From NCBI GenBank assembly GCA_025617745.1, contig CM046853.1:14069323-14133322 (forward strand): a stretch of DNA of 64,000 nt. The letters run 5' to 3'. The translations under genes were made by a program, and so were the position numbers. Below the pieces are notes generated by a model. It worked only from the letters and a program-made list of their open reading frames with translations. It searched no databases and was not told the origin of the DNA. Positions 1-12,850 of this stretch are shown in pieces; position 1 is the stretch's first letter; every line of letters begins with the position of its first letter. The DNA comes from Heliocidaris erythrogramma (lineage: Eukaryota > Echinodermata > Echinoidea > Camarodonta > Echinometridae).

Positions 1-517
1 ATCTGCGTTGTTTGACCTGCGTAGAAAAAAGATCGAAACCTTCTTTGAAAACACTAAATGATATTTTTCAATGTTTCCAGTCTGACATTTTAAATAGATT
101 TTATAATAATTATACATGATTCTATGAATCCTGTTAGTCTTACTTATACTGAATAATGGTGACTTGCACTGAGCTATGAAATTCCAATGCCTTTTATAAT
201 CTACCATACTCAACTACTAAGTCTTTATCACCATAAATTAATTTTGTAAAAGCACATTCTCTCAAACATTTTGGTAGAAACTACAAAAGTCTGATTGTTC
301 TTGGGATCGTCGGATTTTCAAATTCAAGTCTGTTTTCTCTTGGCCAGTATCTTACGGAAATTGATACTTTGACGTCCATCTTGATTAAGCTATATGCTGC
401 AATTGATCATGGTGATGAGACAACTTAATTGATTCGAGATTTAAAGTGCAAGAAAAGCACACATGAGGACGAGGCTGATCCAAGATGCACCTAGGCGGTC
501 TGCAGCAGCGGTTGTCA

Positions 518-1751
518 TCAAACATCAGTTGGTTCAACTGGTCCAGACGGGAGCCAAGGGGAGAAGTTGAGCCATACATCCTTGTCCAGTGAAGACTCGA
601 TCAGCTATTGGCGAGAACGGGTTGTCAATGAAAATTTTAAGTTTTTCACTTTAATACGACATGAACTGTGAATGTAAAAAAATATAGCTGATAAATACAG
701 TCTCAAATTTTGAAAATAGCCCTTCCCCACAAAATACTGTAATGCATGGTAACAATTGGCGGATCCATGGGGGTGGGGCATTCCGACCCGTGCCCCCCCC
801 CCCCCCTTTAGAATGAAAACCCTTTTTTGTTTTGTTTTGTTTTTTTGCTTGTCAGAGAATTATGGAGGGAAACTGGACCCCATACCCCCACACTGAGCGA
901 ATTTTGGGGGTCTGGCGAAAAAAAAATTGTCGCCACAACCTCCCCCCCCCCCTCCCCCACTGAGCGATTTTTCGATAAGCTGGCAAGACGAAAAAATACG
1001 GGTCTACCTTTTCCAAAAGTTGACAAACCTGTGTGCCCCCTTATACTAAATACTGGATCCGCCCCTGATGGTAACTATGAGCTTCACACTATATTTTCCA
1101 ACACGTTTCTTTCTACAAAAGGGATCTTTCATAATTTTAATGTAAAAAATGATACTAACCAAAATAAATAACAGGTAGAAGATCGAAACGCATTCCACAG
1201 CCTTGTGAATAGTGCAGTGAAATTTTGAACATTTTACATGCTATGTGTGTATTTTTTCCCGGATTATTTATGTACGTCAGTGTATGTAATTCCGACCTGT
1301 TTTACTGAAGATGTGATTCATGACCCTTACCTTTTGTTTCCGGTATCCATTGTGCGGAATACTGAAGGAGTAACCCTGAGGACACACATCGCCCGTGGCC
1401 GTGTACGGTCCCGCCTCATCACTCACTATCCACACTTCATGATCGGTGTCGTGCTGGCAGCCCATAATAATGGTTCCCGGAGCAGTCCGAAGATACGTAC
1501 CAACGCTGGTCAGAGCCTCTGTCAGGGTAGAAATGAAGAGGGTATTGAGGTATATCTAACGGGTATATATATCAAATTAAATTGGGATAATTCTTAACGA
1601 CCTGTTTCTTAAAGACCTGTTTGAAAAACCACAACAATGGTAATCGTCATCATTATCATCTACATTATTATCATCGTTGTCATCATTGACACGATCATCA
1701 TCATTTTATTATCATTTCCACCCCACCACCACCACCACCACCACCACCACC

Positions 1752-1806
<55 letters not shown>

Positions 1807-4800
1807 CTAAAGCCATTATGTAATAATCATCTTCATAATCTTCCCATTGAACATAACAGATGAATAAAACATTTTAATATCGCACCCATGAATCTCCATT
1901 ATTTGGTATTCTAATTGTGAAAAATATGAACATCATCCTTAAAAAATGTTTTTAAGATGTTAGCTTACTTGAGCATAACACACGAGTCATAGGGGAGGTC
2001 TCCACTTGGTTGACCCTCAGCCCAGGTCCAGACTCCAGTCTTGATAAGGTCTGGGTTAATCATGTCCATGCTAGGGTACTGGATACGACATTTTACATAC
2101 TCAGTCAAATCTTTGATGGATCCTACAGTGTCCTCACCGTTGTAATAACTACAAATTCATAAAAAGAAATAAAGAAGAGATACAGAAATACATGTATAGA
2201 AAAATAGATAAATATATAAGTAGATAGATAGATAGATAGATAGATAAATCTACATGGTTTATGGGGTCGCCAAACATGTCGTCTATATAATTATGTAAGG
2301 CATAATGGATGTAGAAAATTACAATAAATTGAATGGTTTTGTCAGAATTTCTAACAATACATTATCTTCCACAAACTAAAGAACATTTTGATACAAATTG
2401 TAAGAGGGTAAGTGGCGGCTTCGGGTATGTATATTTTTGCCCGCATTTCCTTCTCTGTAATCCTGAAATGAAGTACCAATTGGTATTTTTTTTAAATAAA
2501 AAAAAGGGTACAATTTTGCACCCTTCAAATGCAACATAAGTTGCACCTTTTTGGGTGCAACTTTGCACACTAAGAAGCTTTAGAAAAGGTACAAATTTGC
2601 ACCTTTTAGGGTGCAAACTGGCATTAAAGGGTGCAAACAAGAACAAAGAGGTGCATTTTTGCATCCTTTTCATGGAGGGTGCAAGATTGCACCCAAAAAG
2701 GTGCTGCCAGTGTTGCATTTAGGGTGCAAACTTGAACTTTTGTTTCTTAATGTGTACAAAGAATCGCCTGCAGCAGAACATGAAAAGAATAATTAATTAC
2801 ATACACTTTCTCGACGAGTGGAAACATGGGCAGAATGTTGGTGTCTTTTGGACTTCTGCAGTCGGGATAATTTGGCATGAACTGGAAAGAGAACAGATAA
2901 AAAACGTTTTAACGGAATAGACATTAAACAAATGAAAATTAGGAATCAAGAGAGAGGGAGGGAAAAGAGGGAGGGAGGGAGAGAGAGGGAGAGAGAGAGA
3001 GAGGGGGGGGGGGGACCTTACATAGAAAGAGATGACAGTAGAATGACCCGATGTTATTATATCATGATTATTTAAATCGACATGCAAATAGAAAGAGATG
3101 AAGTCGATATTCAGTTCATAATCTTAGGTGACCAGCTCAAAACACATCATCAATAAATTGTTATCACTCTTTTCTCTCTAATCAAAAGAGATGAAACCTT
3201 AACCACTAATTAATTTTGATAAAAGTAAAAGAAAGAAAGAGCACTTTTAAGATTGGCAGCTCAAAATATACCCCCATTGGGTATCACTATCTTGTATCTA
3301 AACAATGCAGATTTAGCATAACCACCTGCAGAAAGAGATTAAAAATACAACGAATCTCACCAGGTTAGTTCTTAGATCAACATCAAAATAAAGTGGATGA
3401 ATGTAGACGTCACCATGAGTAAAGAACCCGTATATACCACCTGCTGCAATCAGAACATGCTTACCATCCTGTTGGTATGATAAAGAAAACACATTAGAAA
3501 ATTAATAAATTAATACATGAATTTAAAAAGGTATTCAGTTGATTAAGGATATGTAGATTAGGTTTAATTGAACATGTGAGATGAGTCCACGATAAAAACT
3601 ACTTTCGAAAAATAAACTCAAGACAATTTCAATAGCCCTGCCTATCACCTTTAGAAATGTGCGAACATTACAATGGTGTACATGTATTACATAATCCGAA
3701 CCTGATTTCTATGGCCAGTACAAAGGCCTTTGAAATTGCCGTTGAGTTTATTTTTCGAAAGTAGTTCTTATCGTGTTTGACGAATAGAAAGGATGAGTGA
3801 TCAGAGTTACTAAAAAAGCTCTGGTTGTGATCTTGATGTTCAACTACAAAACTAAATACCACTAATTAAAAATACAACGAGGGAGAGTATAAGGTGATAA
3901 TGTGAGGGGAGGTGTGGGAGAGAGAGAGAGAGAGAGGGAGAGAGTGGTGAAGTTAAGAGCGACTATTATCATAAACAAACATGATTATGAATAGGAGGAA
4001 ACATTAGAAAAGATCATTTGTCTAATCATGTATATATTTGTGAATTTTATTACTTGTCTTGATTTTTACCAATAAAAACTAAAAGAAAAATAAGTATTAT
4101 AATAATAATAATACGCAGTTCTTGTAAAGCGCAAATCACATATTTATCAATGTGCGCTTCCAAAGAACTTTGGACTATTACCCCGGCTCGGCCTATAGCT
4201 GAAGCTTCAAGGATTACTCCTGGGTCGAGAGTGGCAAATGCAGATTAATGTATTGCCCAAGGACGTTAGTGCCGAGCTGGGATTCGAACCCCGTACCTTG
4301 TGATCTACAGTCTGGCGACTTATCCACTACGCCAAAATACCTCGTAGTACTTCATATCTACCCTCAGCTCAAGACACTCCATCTCCCTGTATTCACACCT
4401 CTCTCATCTTCCTGATGGTAGCCATGAACCACCATATTTACGTATCCCTTAGGTCTGATGGTGTAAGGACCCGTGTACCGAACGCTTCCTGGATGATCGC
4501 ATTCACTTCATCATCATGGCCTTGGTCTTCCTTCTCCTGCGAGGGAATAAAATAGAAACAATAAAACACGCAAAAATAAAATTCAGATTATACCAAGAAA
4601 TTGAATTTCGGTGGCGGAATAATGAGAGTTCCCCAACTCCTCTATATTATTACGGTAATTTTAATTCGGAAACGATGACAACGATGTGGCATAAAAATGA
4701 CATGAAGGATACATTCCCGCAACTGATAATGTAATTTCATCTAGGATTATTCCATCAATATTTCCATTGCTATACTCCAGTCGCGGATCATTAATTTCGA

Positions 4801-7800
4801 AATGGAGAAGGGGGGGGGGGGGTGGGGGGGGGGGGCGTATACCTGCATACTGATTCGAGTTACCCCAAAACAGAAGGGTGCGCATCGCTTACGCCATCCT
4901 GGATCCGCCAATTTAATGTATAATAATACAAATTACTGTTATATTGTTTCTTGTTCAGTTCCTGTATCCTCGTTATCATAATATAAATTTAGGAAAAGTA
5001 CAGTTTAGTTGTCTGCAATGAACAAATAACATAATTTAAAAGAACTGATTTCATCTTGGTTCTCATGTTGATCTATCCAATCTCCTATGTCACTGATGAG
5101 ATCAGCAAACAACATGTGATCAGGTTCACATACACCCATATACTCATGGGTACCCAAGTGACACACTCGCATGTGCAATAAAGTCGACTTTTCCCATTAT
5201 AAGGGAGGTTGGTACAAGTCATTTTGTAATGCTTTTCTAATGTATTTCTCCATTCCCCCTCCCAACAGTATATTTTTGGGCGGAATACTTTTTGGCGGAG
5301 CCTCAAAGAAGTATAGGCCTAATCATAAAACAATGGAATTGGATAAAGAAAATGAGGAAGGTGTTCTATTTTCACAATAACATACTGTGTGTCCATTTTC
5401 GGGGTATGACTATTACAGCTTACGGCATGATTATATATTTCATTATCTGATAATAAATCCTCATTTATCATGATAATCCATTCTTTTCACAAACGTTCCT
5501 TTAGATTGCATACCATTACTTAGTAGGTGATATCAAGATTCAAGACAATATCAAAAACCTTTATAGAACAAAAAAAAAGTAGTCCGGGTTGCGTCTGGGT
5601 TCATCGAGTATAATATAGTTGATTTCGAGTAATTTGTTACATACCTGCGTGATAACCTGATGAGTGCAGGTCGAAAAGCTTCGTTATCATGTCTCTTTTT
5701 CGTGCCATATTGATATTAAGGAGAAATGCAGAAAGGGAACTATTGAGTAAAAATAGACGAAAAACTATCAAATCCTTGATGAATGAAATCTTTATGATAA
5801 ATCAACAAAAATATTAAGCAAGTTATTTGCACCATAGCAGTACCAGTTATCAATCTCGATACCGAGGTTGAGCTGGTCGACGATCGTGAATTCATGGTTT
5901 GCAATCGACGTGCAGTTCTCAGGGTAAGGTGGCGGCCACACACACGTATCACTGGCTAGAGAGAGCCAATGAAAACATTTTTGAATGAATGAATGAATGA
6001 GTTTATTACCAAAAACAAACAAGTTAAAATACACATGAGAGAGTTGTTTTACATTTGTTTGGAAATAGGACTCTACGGAAATAGCAAATTCTGCTAGTGA
6101 AATGTAGAGCCTCTGTTCAACACGTCAATAAATTGATTACATGCACTGCATAAAACAAGCACCAAGTGGAATACAAATTATAAACAAAGTAAATGAAATA
6201 CATATAATTATATATCAATATTCTTGTATGAAGATATTTTTAAGCTCCGTGCGAAAAGACTGGACAGTTTTAAGCTGTCTTACATTATCTGGAAGATTAT
6301 TCCAGATTTGCGATCCCAAGTATGAAATTGAGGTTTTACCGTGCTCTGTTTTCACCCTCGGTAAAATTAAAGTTTTTGACTCTTTTTGTCTTGTACTATA
6401 ACAATTTTCAAACAAATTATAATATTCATACCCTGAATGAGGGAGTTTATTATGTATGAGCCTAAAAATAAAAAACGCTACAGAATGCTTGTACAGCTTG
6501 AATATGTTCAGAATACCTAAAGATCGAAACAAGGGTGATGATGGAGTCATTCTTGTACTGAATGTAATGGCTCTCACTGCCATTTTTCGTATAATATGTA
6601 TCTTATGCAATATTGTCATTGGGGCACATCCCGAGACTTCCAGTCCATTTGAAATGTGAGATTGAATAAAAGAGTGAAGTAACAATACAAGCACTCGTTT
6701 TGGAACAAAATGTCTCAATCGATATAATCCCTACCTTCTTACGAATTACGCTACTTTCGTGATTAACATGTTCTCTCCAGTTTAAATATTCATCAATATA
6801 TATTCCAACAAATAAAATATTACGTACTTCAGTTAACTTATCATTTTTTATCTTTACCTCACCAACCACACTTACTATCTTTCTCTTGGGATTTATCACC
6901 AAAAAATTAGTTTTCTTTATTATTAAGAGTGATTTTATTTGCATCACACCATTCACTAACTGGTTTTAAATTATCTGTTATTTCTGATAAATCAATTTGT
7001 TTTTGCTCTGATGGAAAAGAATGAAAGATATTGGAATCGTCAGCAAACAACCTAAAATTAAAATAATCTGAAGACTGGGGTAAATCATTAATATATATCA
7101 AAAATAATGTAGGACCTAACACGGAACCCTGAGGCACACCACAAACAATTGATGAAAGGGAAGATGTTACTCTATTGTGTTGAACAAATTGGAGGCGATT
7201 ACTTAGGTAATCACAAAACCAATCCAATTGTATGCTTCGGACACCGTAGTTTCTTAACTTTTTAAATAAAATATCATGATTTATTGTGGCAAAAGCTTTG
7301 GCAAAATCTAAAAAAAAAACCCTATTGTTACTTGTCCTTCATCTTGATATTGAATCAGTTGATTAACTAAAACTAATCAGTGATAATTTTGTGCTATGTT
7401 TTCCCTAAAACCATATTGGTGCTTATATAACAAATGATATTTGTTCAAAAATTTCATCAAACGAGTATTTACCAATTTTTCAAACACTTTACTTAAAACT
7501 GGTAAAACGGAAATAGGTCTATAATTACCTGGATCAAGTTTATTGCCCTTTTTATAAATATGACTCACCTTAGCTACCTTCATAGAATCGGGGAAGACAC
7601 CCGATTGTAGAGACAAATTAATTATGTAGGCGAGAGGTTGTGATAAATAATGAGCACCATCTGCTATGAGTTTTACTGGGATATTGTCATTCCCACAAGA
7701 TTTTCTCTTATCAGATTTCAATAGTATATAGTTTAAATTTCTTCACTTAAAATTGGAACCCAATGAAAAGACTCTTCTACAGGGGTACCTAAGTATTTCT

Positions 7801-9409
7801 CATAAGTGTGAGTAACCTTGGACATGTCTATCTTCCCAGCTAGCTGTGGGCCAATGGACACAAAAAAATATTAAATACCTCAACAATGTCATCAGGTGCA
7901 CTCCAGAAGCATCTGCTACTTGCAATTTCTCAACTAATCCTTTGGGATTTTTCTGTTTGCCCAATAACTCATTTACAGTTTGCCATGTTTTGCTTGAATT
8001 ACCATCATATACTTTAAACAACTGGCCATAATACAGTCTCTTTGCATTTCTAAGAACAGATGTCAATACATTCCTATATTTCTTATATTTACTGTACACA
8101 TTAGTCTCAAAATTGGATGATAAAACCCTTGAATAAAGTTTATGTTTTTGCTTAATACTTTTCCTTATTGATCTTGAAATCCAAGGTTTACTCTTTCCTT
8201 GTCTAGTAGACCTTTCTATTTATGGAGCATGTATCTCACATACATTTTCTAAAAGTGTTAAAAAACTTTGCATATCCAGCATTAACATCTGTGCAACTAT
8301 AAATTTCATTCCAAGATAAATTAGCAAGATCATTAATATACTCAACTTTTTGATATCTCCTATAATCTCTGAACCTGATCTTGTTACCATGCAGGTGTTT
8401 ATAATGTGTATGTGTAAGCAATGCACAAATGGGGAAATGTATAACACCTGCATAATTATTGTCTACCTGTAAATGTTATTAACAATAAAGTCAGTAGGCG
8501 ATTCTATGACCCATTATTGATATGAGATGTGTATAAAGTATATTACCATTGTTTTTTGTTGTTGAAAATATCATACTTTGGGGGCAAATGTTTCAAATCA
8601 TTTTTTCCATGCAATAAAAGGAGACCTTAGTTGGGTGTTTCAAAGGAGACAATAATTATGCTGTCATCGTAATTCATTTCAGTTGCAGAAAAAATAATTC
8701 ATTTAACGACTCTTATTCATTTCTGAAGCAGTCCAGGTACATCATTTATCAATCTTTCAGCATTCTTCCTATTAGTACATGTAATTAAGTAAAATATATG
8801 CATATAATTATGTGTCTATATATGTGTATATAAGGTTTGTTTGAATGAAGGGTGCAAAAAGTATTACTCGACCAAAGAATGTAATCAATTAATGAACACC
8901 AATTGTTGCCAAAACTCCACCATCCGAATATCGGTTTATCATTGCAAAATAATATGACTGCAGGCTTTACCATGTTAGCCTCGACATTGCATTACCAAAA
9001 AGAAAAAAAAAATGCAACACAGAAGCATGCATTAAAGGCTACTTACCTCCGTATCTCAATCCATATGATCGAACCTATAACTATTGTGAGACTGCATGAA
9101 ATAATTATTTATGAAAAACAAACGTTATAATAGACATAAATCTATTCATTTATCTGTATTTATATGAATATTTAGGATTAAAATTGAAATAGAACAGTTA
9201 CACAGAATGTGAAGTATTTTCTTTTCTATTGAATTCAGCTAAAAACATAATGTACTATATTAAAAGTGACTTTCCTTTCGCCAGCAATGCCTCCGATTAA
9301 AATAATGAAGGGTAATTGTTGCTGGAATCGAAATCATTGTAACAAACTAAAATAATCACCTTACAAAAATATATAACACCAGGAAGACGAGCGCCCGTGA
9401 AATTGCCAT
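518..9409 (-). CDS. Secreted PI-PLC-like phosphodiesterase, spliced
   Basis: Exons on the minus strand: 9409-9360 (ATG and hydrophobic signal peptide [15 protein letters not shown]), 5951 to about 5835, about 5172-5045, 4545-4442, a putative 25-nt exon 4386-4362, 3468-3361, 2881-2805, 2148-1969, 1518-1331 and 604-518 (stop). From 4545 onward the splice phases agree at every junction. Visible motifs are [11 protein letters not shown], a VCH segment with [61 protein letters not shown] and [12 protein letters not shown]. This order resembles calcium-dependent PI-specific phospholipase C / PLC-like TIM-barrel phosphodiesterases, with the histidines near NHEF and VCH as candidate catalytic residues. 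Such enzymes cleave phosphoinositides or GPI-type lipids; here secretion is inferred from the signal peptide. Boundaries of exons 2-3 are approximate and a small exon may be missing between 5045 and 4545. Exon 1518-1331 needs a one-base shift to stay open (see findings). The family call is from motif memory, not a search. Confidence 0.55.
754..1067. mobile_element. hAT-like non-autonomous element (314 bp)
   Basis: The right end reads GGATCCGCCCCTG and the left end AATTGGCGGATCC, giving inverted termini built on GGCGGATCCA. They are flanked by the 8-bp direct repeat ATGGTAAC at 746-753 and 1068-1075. An 8-bp duplication with CAGGGGCGGATCC-type ends is characteristic of hAT transposons; here the left end has drifted. 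The interior is C-rich and has no transposase. A related fragment sharing AATTGGCGGATCCA ends at about 4913 on the opposite strand. Confidence 0.6.
1710..1806 (+). repeat. (CCA)n-(TCA)n trinucleotide microsatellite
   Basis: An uninterrupted CCA repeat runs directly into a TCA repeat, within the last intron of the PLC-like gene (604-1331). The preceding 90 bases are an imperfect TCA/ATT version of the same repeat. It is non-coding. Confidence 0.9.
2517..2730. repeat. Cluster of GGTGCAA / TTGCACC hairpin motifs
   Basis: About a dozen copies of GGTGCAA, or its complement TTGCACC, occur in about 210 bases in both orientations, often as back-to-back hairpins with short spacers. The cluster lies in the PLC-like gene's intron between exons 2881-2805 and 3468-3361 downstream of 2805. 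No coding or known RNA structure is recognised. Confidence 0.7.
2949..3014 (+). repeat. GA/GGGA-rich simple repeat
   Basis: An imperfect purine repeat (GAGA, GGGA) ends in a run of G. A similar GA tract lies at about 3908-3946 and another at 10384-10460. All are in introns or flanks of the PLC-like gene. Confidence 0.8.
4096..4340 (-). mobile_element. tRNA-derived SINE, minus orientation
   Basis: On the minus strand a pol III A-box-like GGCGTAGTGGATAAGTCGCC (4333-4314) is followed by a near-perfect B box, GGTTCGAATCCC, around 4292-4281. A unique body and an (ATT)n tail (4113-4096) follow. A copy of the same family is at 23881-24235. The element sits in an intron of the PLC-like gene, just downstream of its putative 25-nt exon. 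Confidence 0.85.
5977..8520 (-). mobile_element. 5'-truncated LINE (CR1/L2-like), broken ORF2
   Basis: Minus-strand frames read, in order, the end of an endonuclease-like domain (HFPICALL near 8440), an RT fingers segment ([18 protein letters not shown], about 7530-7450), [10 protein letters not shown] (about 7140), the catalytic FADD at 7047-7036, and a C-terminal [10 protein letters not shown] segment near 6300. Several frameshifts split the ORF, so it is not functional. The 3' end carries a (TTCA)n tail at about 6000-5980, typical of CR1/L2-group elements. It lies in the first intron of the PLC-like gene, about 25 bases from the acceptor of exon 2. Confidence 0.85.
9360..9409 (-). CDS. Signal-peptide exon of the PLC-like gene
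   Basis: The minus strand reads ATG then 15 mostly hydrophobic codons ([16 protein letters not shown]) and ends in AAG followed by GTGA, a good donor. The exon leaves two bases of a codon. The acceptor at 5952 (tagccag) supplies the third base and gives S-D-T-C-V-W in the open frame. The phase match across a 3.4-kb intron, and the position at the N-terminus, support this as the first coding exon. A LINE fragment fills most of that intron. Confidence 0.6.
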
Positions 9410-9612
9410 TCTCGGATCGTTCCAATCCGTCTCCTTATGATAGTGATTATTAAAATAAGTTCCTCTATGCAGCTGCTGGATAGGAACTTTAACAAACTGT
9501 CACGAATGTGGCAGTTGGAGCACTCCAAAGATTATAAAGGATTAAAATTTGTATCTATTCCGTAGTGTTTGCGAACATCATGGGTACCTGTGGCAAATTG
9601 GTCCTTCGAAAG

Positions 9613-9815
9613 GGGTGTATCCAGGCACCTGGGAACGATTTTGTTACTGGGGGTGCTGTGGGCAAAAAAAAAGGGTCCTCAGCATTTCAGGGTCTCTTTT
9701 TGAAAATCTCTGACAAGCAAAAAAAAAATTAAAAAATAAATAAAAGGTCCTCAACCTTTTGGGGTCTCCCTTTGACAACTTTTTAGCTACAGCACCCCCA
9801 TCACCCCAGCACCGG
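9613..9815. repeat. Imperfect inverted-repeat element
   Basis: GGGGGTGCTGT at about 9649 faces ACAGCACCCCC at about 9790. The segments between are two related GGTCCTCA...GGGTCTC blocks separated by an A-rich stretch. No clear target duplication was found and it has no coding potential. Confidence 0.4.
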
Positions 9816-12620
9816 CTCTCAGGGGCCTGAGTGTATCTTGCTTTCCTCGAGGCTTGGGCTGGAGGGTTTAGTTTAGTGATACGCAGCATACCAACGCAGA
9901 TAAGATAACGACAAAACTAGCAATAAAAATGAACTAGATGAAATATATACTTCCTGATGAATCTTCGGAGTCGCTTTTCTCACTAATAGATTTATATATA
10001 GAGAGAGTGTTGCGCATTTTAGTAAAGAACCAAGAAAACGTTAATTGGGAAACTTCCCATGGTAAATTCTCGTACCTGAAGATCAAGAAATCAGCTATGC
10101 GTTGCCGTGATACAACCATAGTGAACAGTTGTATTGTCTACATAATTATCATCGTAAAAGAGTGACTTTCCATCTGCATTAACTAATTAACTATTTTATA
10201 GCATGAACATATATTTTTAAATTCCAGTAATATAGATATCCATAAAAAGGTGGGCGAGAGCGCTTCATTTTTACCACAAAGTAGTATTTCTATATGCTCC
10301 AAATTGCTGCAGAACAAACGAAGGATTGATTACTAAGTGAAAATACATGTAAGATAGGAAAACGAGACTATTAAAATATAGATCGAGAGAGGATGGAGAT
10401 GAGAGGATGAGAGGTCGAGAGGAGGAGAGGGGGAGAGGGAAAGAGGGGGGGGGGGGGGGAGAAGAGAAATGTATCTAGATAAAAGGGGTGGGTACTTTTA
10501 ACACGGGTCCTACCCACTGAAATCTACACTACGTCGTGTAGAGTTCAGTGGTCCTACAAATTACTAGTATACTACCTTGTCCCGCTTTGAGGGGGCGCTC
10601 TTCTTGGCATGAGTGTTGCTTGGCATGAGTGTTGCTTTGCACGAGTGGAAGTCAAAAGATGTGAATGTTTGAGAAAAATCGAACAGGGAGTAAAAAGATT
10701 CATTTTTAAAACTAGAGATCACTTGAGAGATCCAACTTTTGCTGTAAACTAAAATATTCAAGTTCCCTTTTTCATTTAAAAAAAAAATCTCGAATAGACA
10801 TATTTTCAAGAGAGAACATGTTAAAAGTTAATGAAAATATTATATCACCATAATTTTCACGAGTTCAAATAACTTGTAGGGCTTCTATTTTATGACATAC
10901 ATGTACTAAAAAAAATTAATTTAAGAAAATTCACTCACATCCCACTTGAAAACGTTCCCCATTTTAAAAGATTAGTTTTAGATTTATGCACAATTTATCC
11001 CCTTTTATTTTAATTTAAAAGATTAAAAATTTAAAATCATACATGGATTGAAGGTAGCTAAAACTCTACACTAATGCAATTGCTTCCATTATTCTGAGAG
11101 TAACACATTTCAAAAAGTCAGTCAAAAGCCACACTACATGACTACAAAAATATGTAATAAATGAAACAGCGACGCAGTTGTATTTGACTATTACATAATT
11201 TTATTTAATCCAGATTTATACATCCTCCCTGTGTATACAAAGCAAGTAAGCAAAATGTTGCTGCCATATTGTCAGAGGCATTGGGTAAGGACAGCTTGGG
11301 GCAATCACGGACTTTGGGAACATATTTCCAATCACATTTTTAAAATCGATTCAAAACTGGTTCCTCAGTAACACAGGGCCTCAACTGCAATTTTGTATAA
11401 AGTTCTTGTTATGCTTTTCCATCTCGACAAAGGCTCATAAATTATGTTTGTTTTTTTACATCAGATGCACATGTTCTTTATAGTCCCCCTTAAAGTGTAC
11501 CAACCACCTAAAAAATTAATTTGTATCCAGCTAGAAAGTACACAATCAACCTCAAAACAATTTTATCTGGCATTCTATAGGTCAACAGTTACGGATTATG
11601 AAGGAAATAAAAGATAACACGGAACCGAACTCCAAGTTGGGTTCTGCGCGATCTTGGCGAGCGTGTACATGTGGGTTGTGTAGTCTACTAACGAGTCGCT
11701 TTTACGCTTATAGAGAGTGTAATTAAACTTGCAATATCTCTTTATAGAAGTAACATTTGAAGCCATATTTTGAATATAGTATAATGACATGGAACCTCTA
11801 ACATACAGAGCAAAATATTTTTTGGTGACTGGTACCCTTTAATATACAACAAAATTTCAACTTTAAACATGAGGCAATTTGAAGTAGTGTGTGTAAAGCA
11901 CAGGAAAAGTACAAACATAGAAATTAAATTTTCATTTGTTGTAAGTATACAATATAGCACATTATCTGTACACAGCATAGTAAGATGAATTTCTACATAT
12001 CAGTACATTCTATAGCTCTCAAAACCGTAGCAATGTTAGACAGACTTGGTATGCTTGCTTTACATTAACCATACTACTGCAAAATATAGGGGTTTCTCTT
12101 TATCAAAAAGGATATATGTAGAACCTTTACATCTTTCATTAGGTCATTTTCAATGCGGAGAAGATTTCTAATAAGATTTCAATTTGAGTGAGCACTATTT
12201 TGTTAGAGATTGTAATTCCGTTTCATATCAAAGCCAAAACTGTATCTTTAATTGATAACCCTAATTACTGTTTTAATCAGTTGTTTTTTTATGGCATATT
12301 GTTTGTACAATTGAAATTGAATTTGAATAAGAACATATGATTTTCTTTAACATTTTAATTGGAATGTTAATTTATATAACTATTTTTGCTCATAACTACA
12401 GTCATTAAATCTCAAATATTCTCTGCATAATAATAAAACATTACCAAATCATAAACAGCAAATTATTTCATAAAAAGCAATCTTTCAATGATTTAACTGA
12501 ATAGTTCATCACATCTTAACTTCTTCAATACGAACAGTTTAAGAGTCTGTTTCCACTGCTTGCACATGTATTGCACCACTTTTCAGTCAAAGGTACCCAA
12601 TTCTGAGTAGCAAGTACCAA
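9816..12620. other. Intergenic DNA without a recognised gene
   Basis: This is the region upstream of the PLC-like signal exon and beyond the Rab7 stop. It contains a GA/G-rich repeat (10384-10460) and a short hairpin, CCACTGAAATCTACAC facing GTGTAGAGTTCAGTGG, at 10513-10550. The rest is A+T-rich sequence with only short shadow ORFs. Nothing else is supported. Confidence 0.6.
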
Positions 12621-12622
12621 TA

Positions 12623-12850
12623 GACCGCTTCGGTAATGTATGCAAATTTTATGCATACATTTCAAACAAAGGTTGTTCTTGACAACCTGAAAGCTTGCCA
12701 GAGGCTTGCCAGGCATAGCAACAAATAATGTATGCAGACTGGATTTCAAGCATTGAGGCTCATTTATAAAAAGCATGTTCATGGAATAGCTCATCACTAG
12801 GTGCTCAGAGAATATAAGTGCATAAATTTGTATACATTACTAAAGCGGTC
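12623..12850. mobile_element. TA-target MITE (228 bp)
   Basis: Imperfect inverted termini GACCGCTTCGGTAATGTATG and the complementary right end (ATACATTACTAAAGCGGTC) are flanked by TA on both sides (12621-12622, 12851-12852). There is no transposase, so this is a Tc1/mariner-type non-autonomous element by target choice. It lies downstream of Rab7. Confidence 0.65.

Noticed and set aside
1277-1465. Stand-alone 62-codon minus-strand frame [11 protein letters not shown]
   Set aside because: It is the second half of a PLC-like exon; the apparent ATG is internal.
1238-1597. A 119-codon plus-strand ORF
   Set aside because: It overlaps the minus-strand PLC-like exon and has no recognisable features. 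It is a shadow frame.
4281-4333. Possible tRNA gene (A and B boxes)
   Set aside because: The boxes are followed by a SINE body and (ATT)n tail, and no cloverleaf or anticodon stem is evident. Same for 24174-24234.
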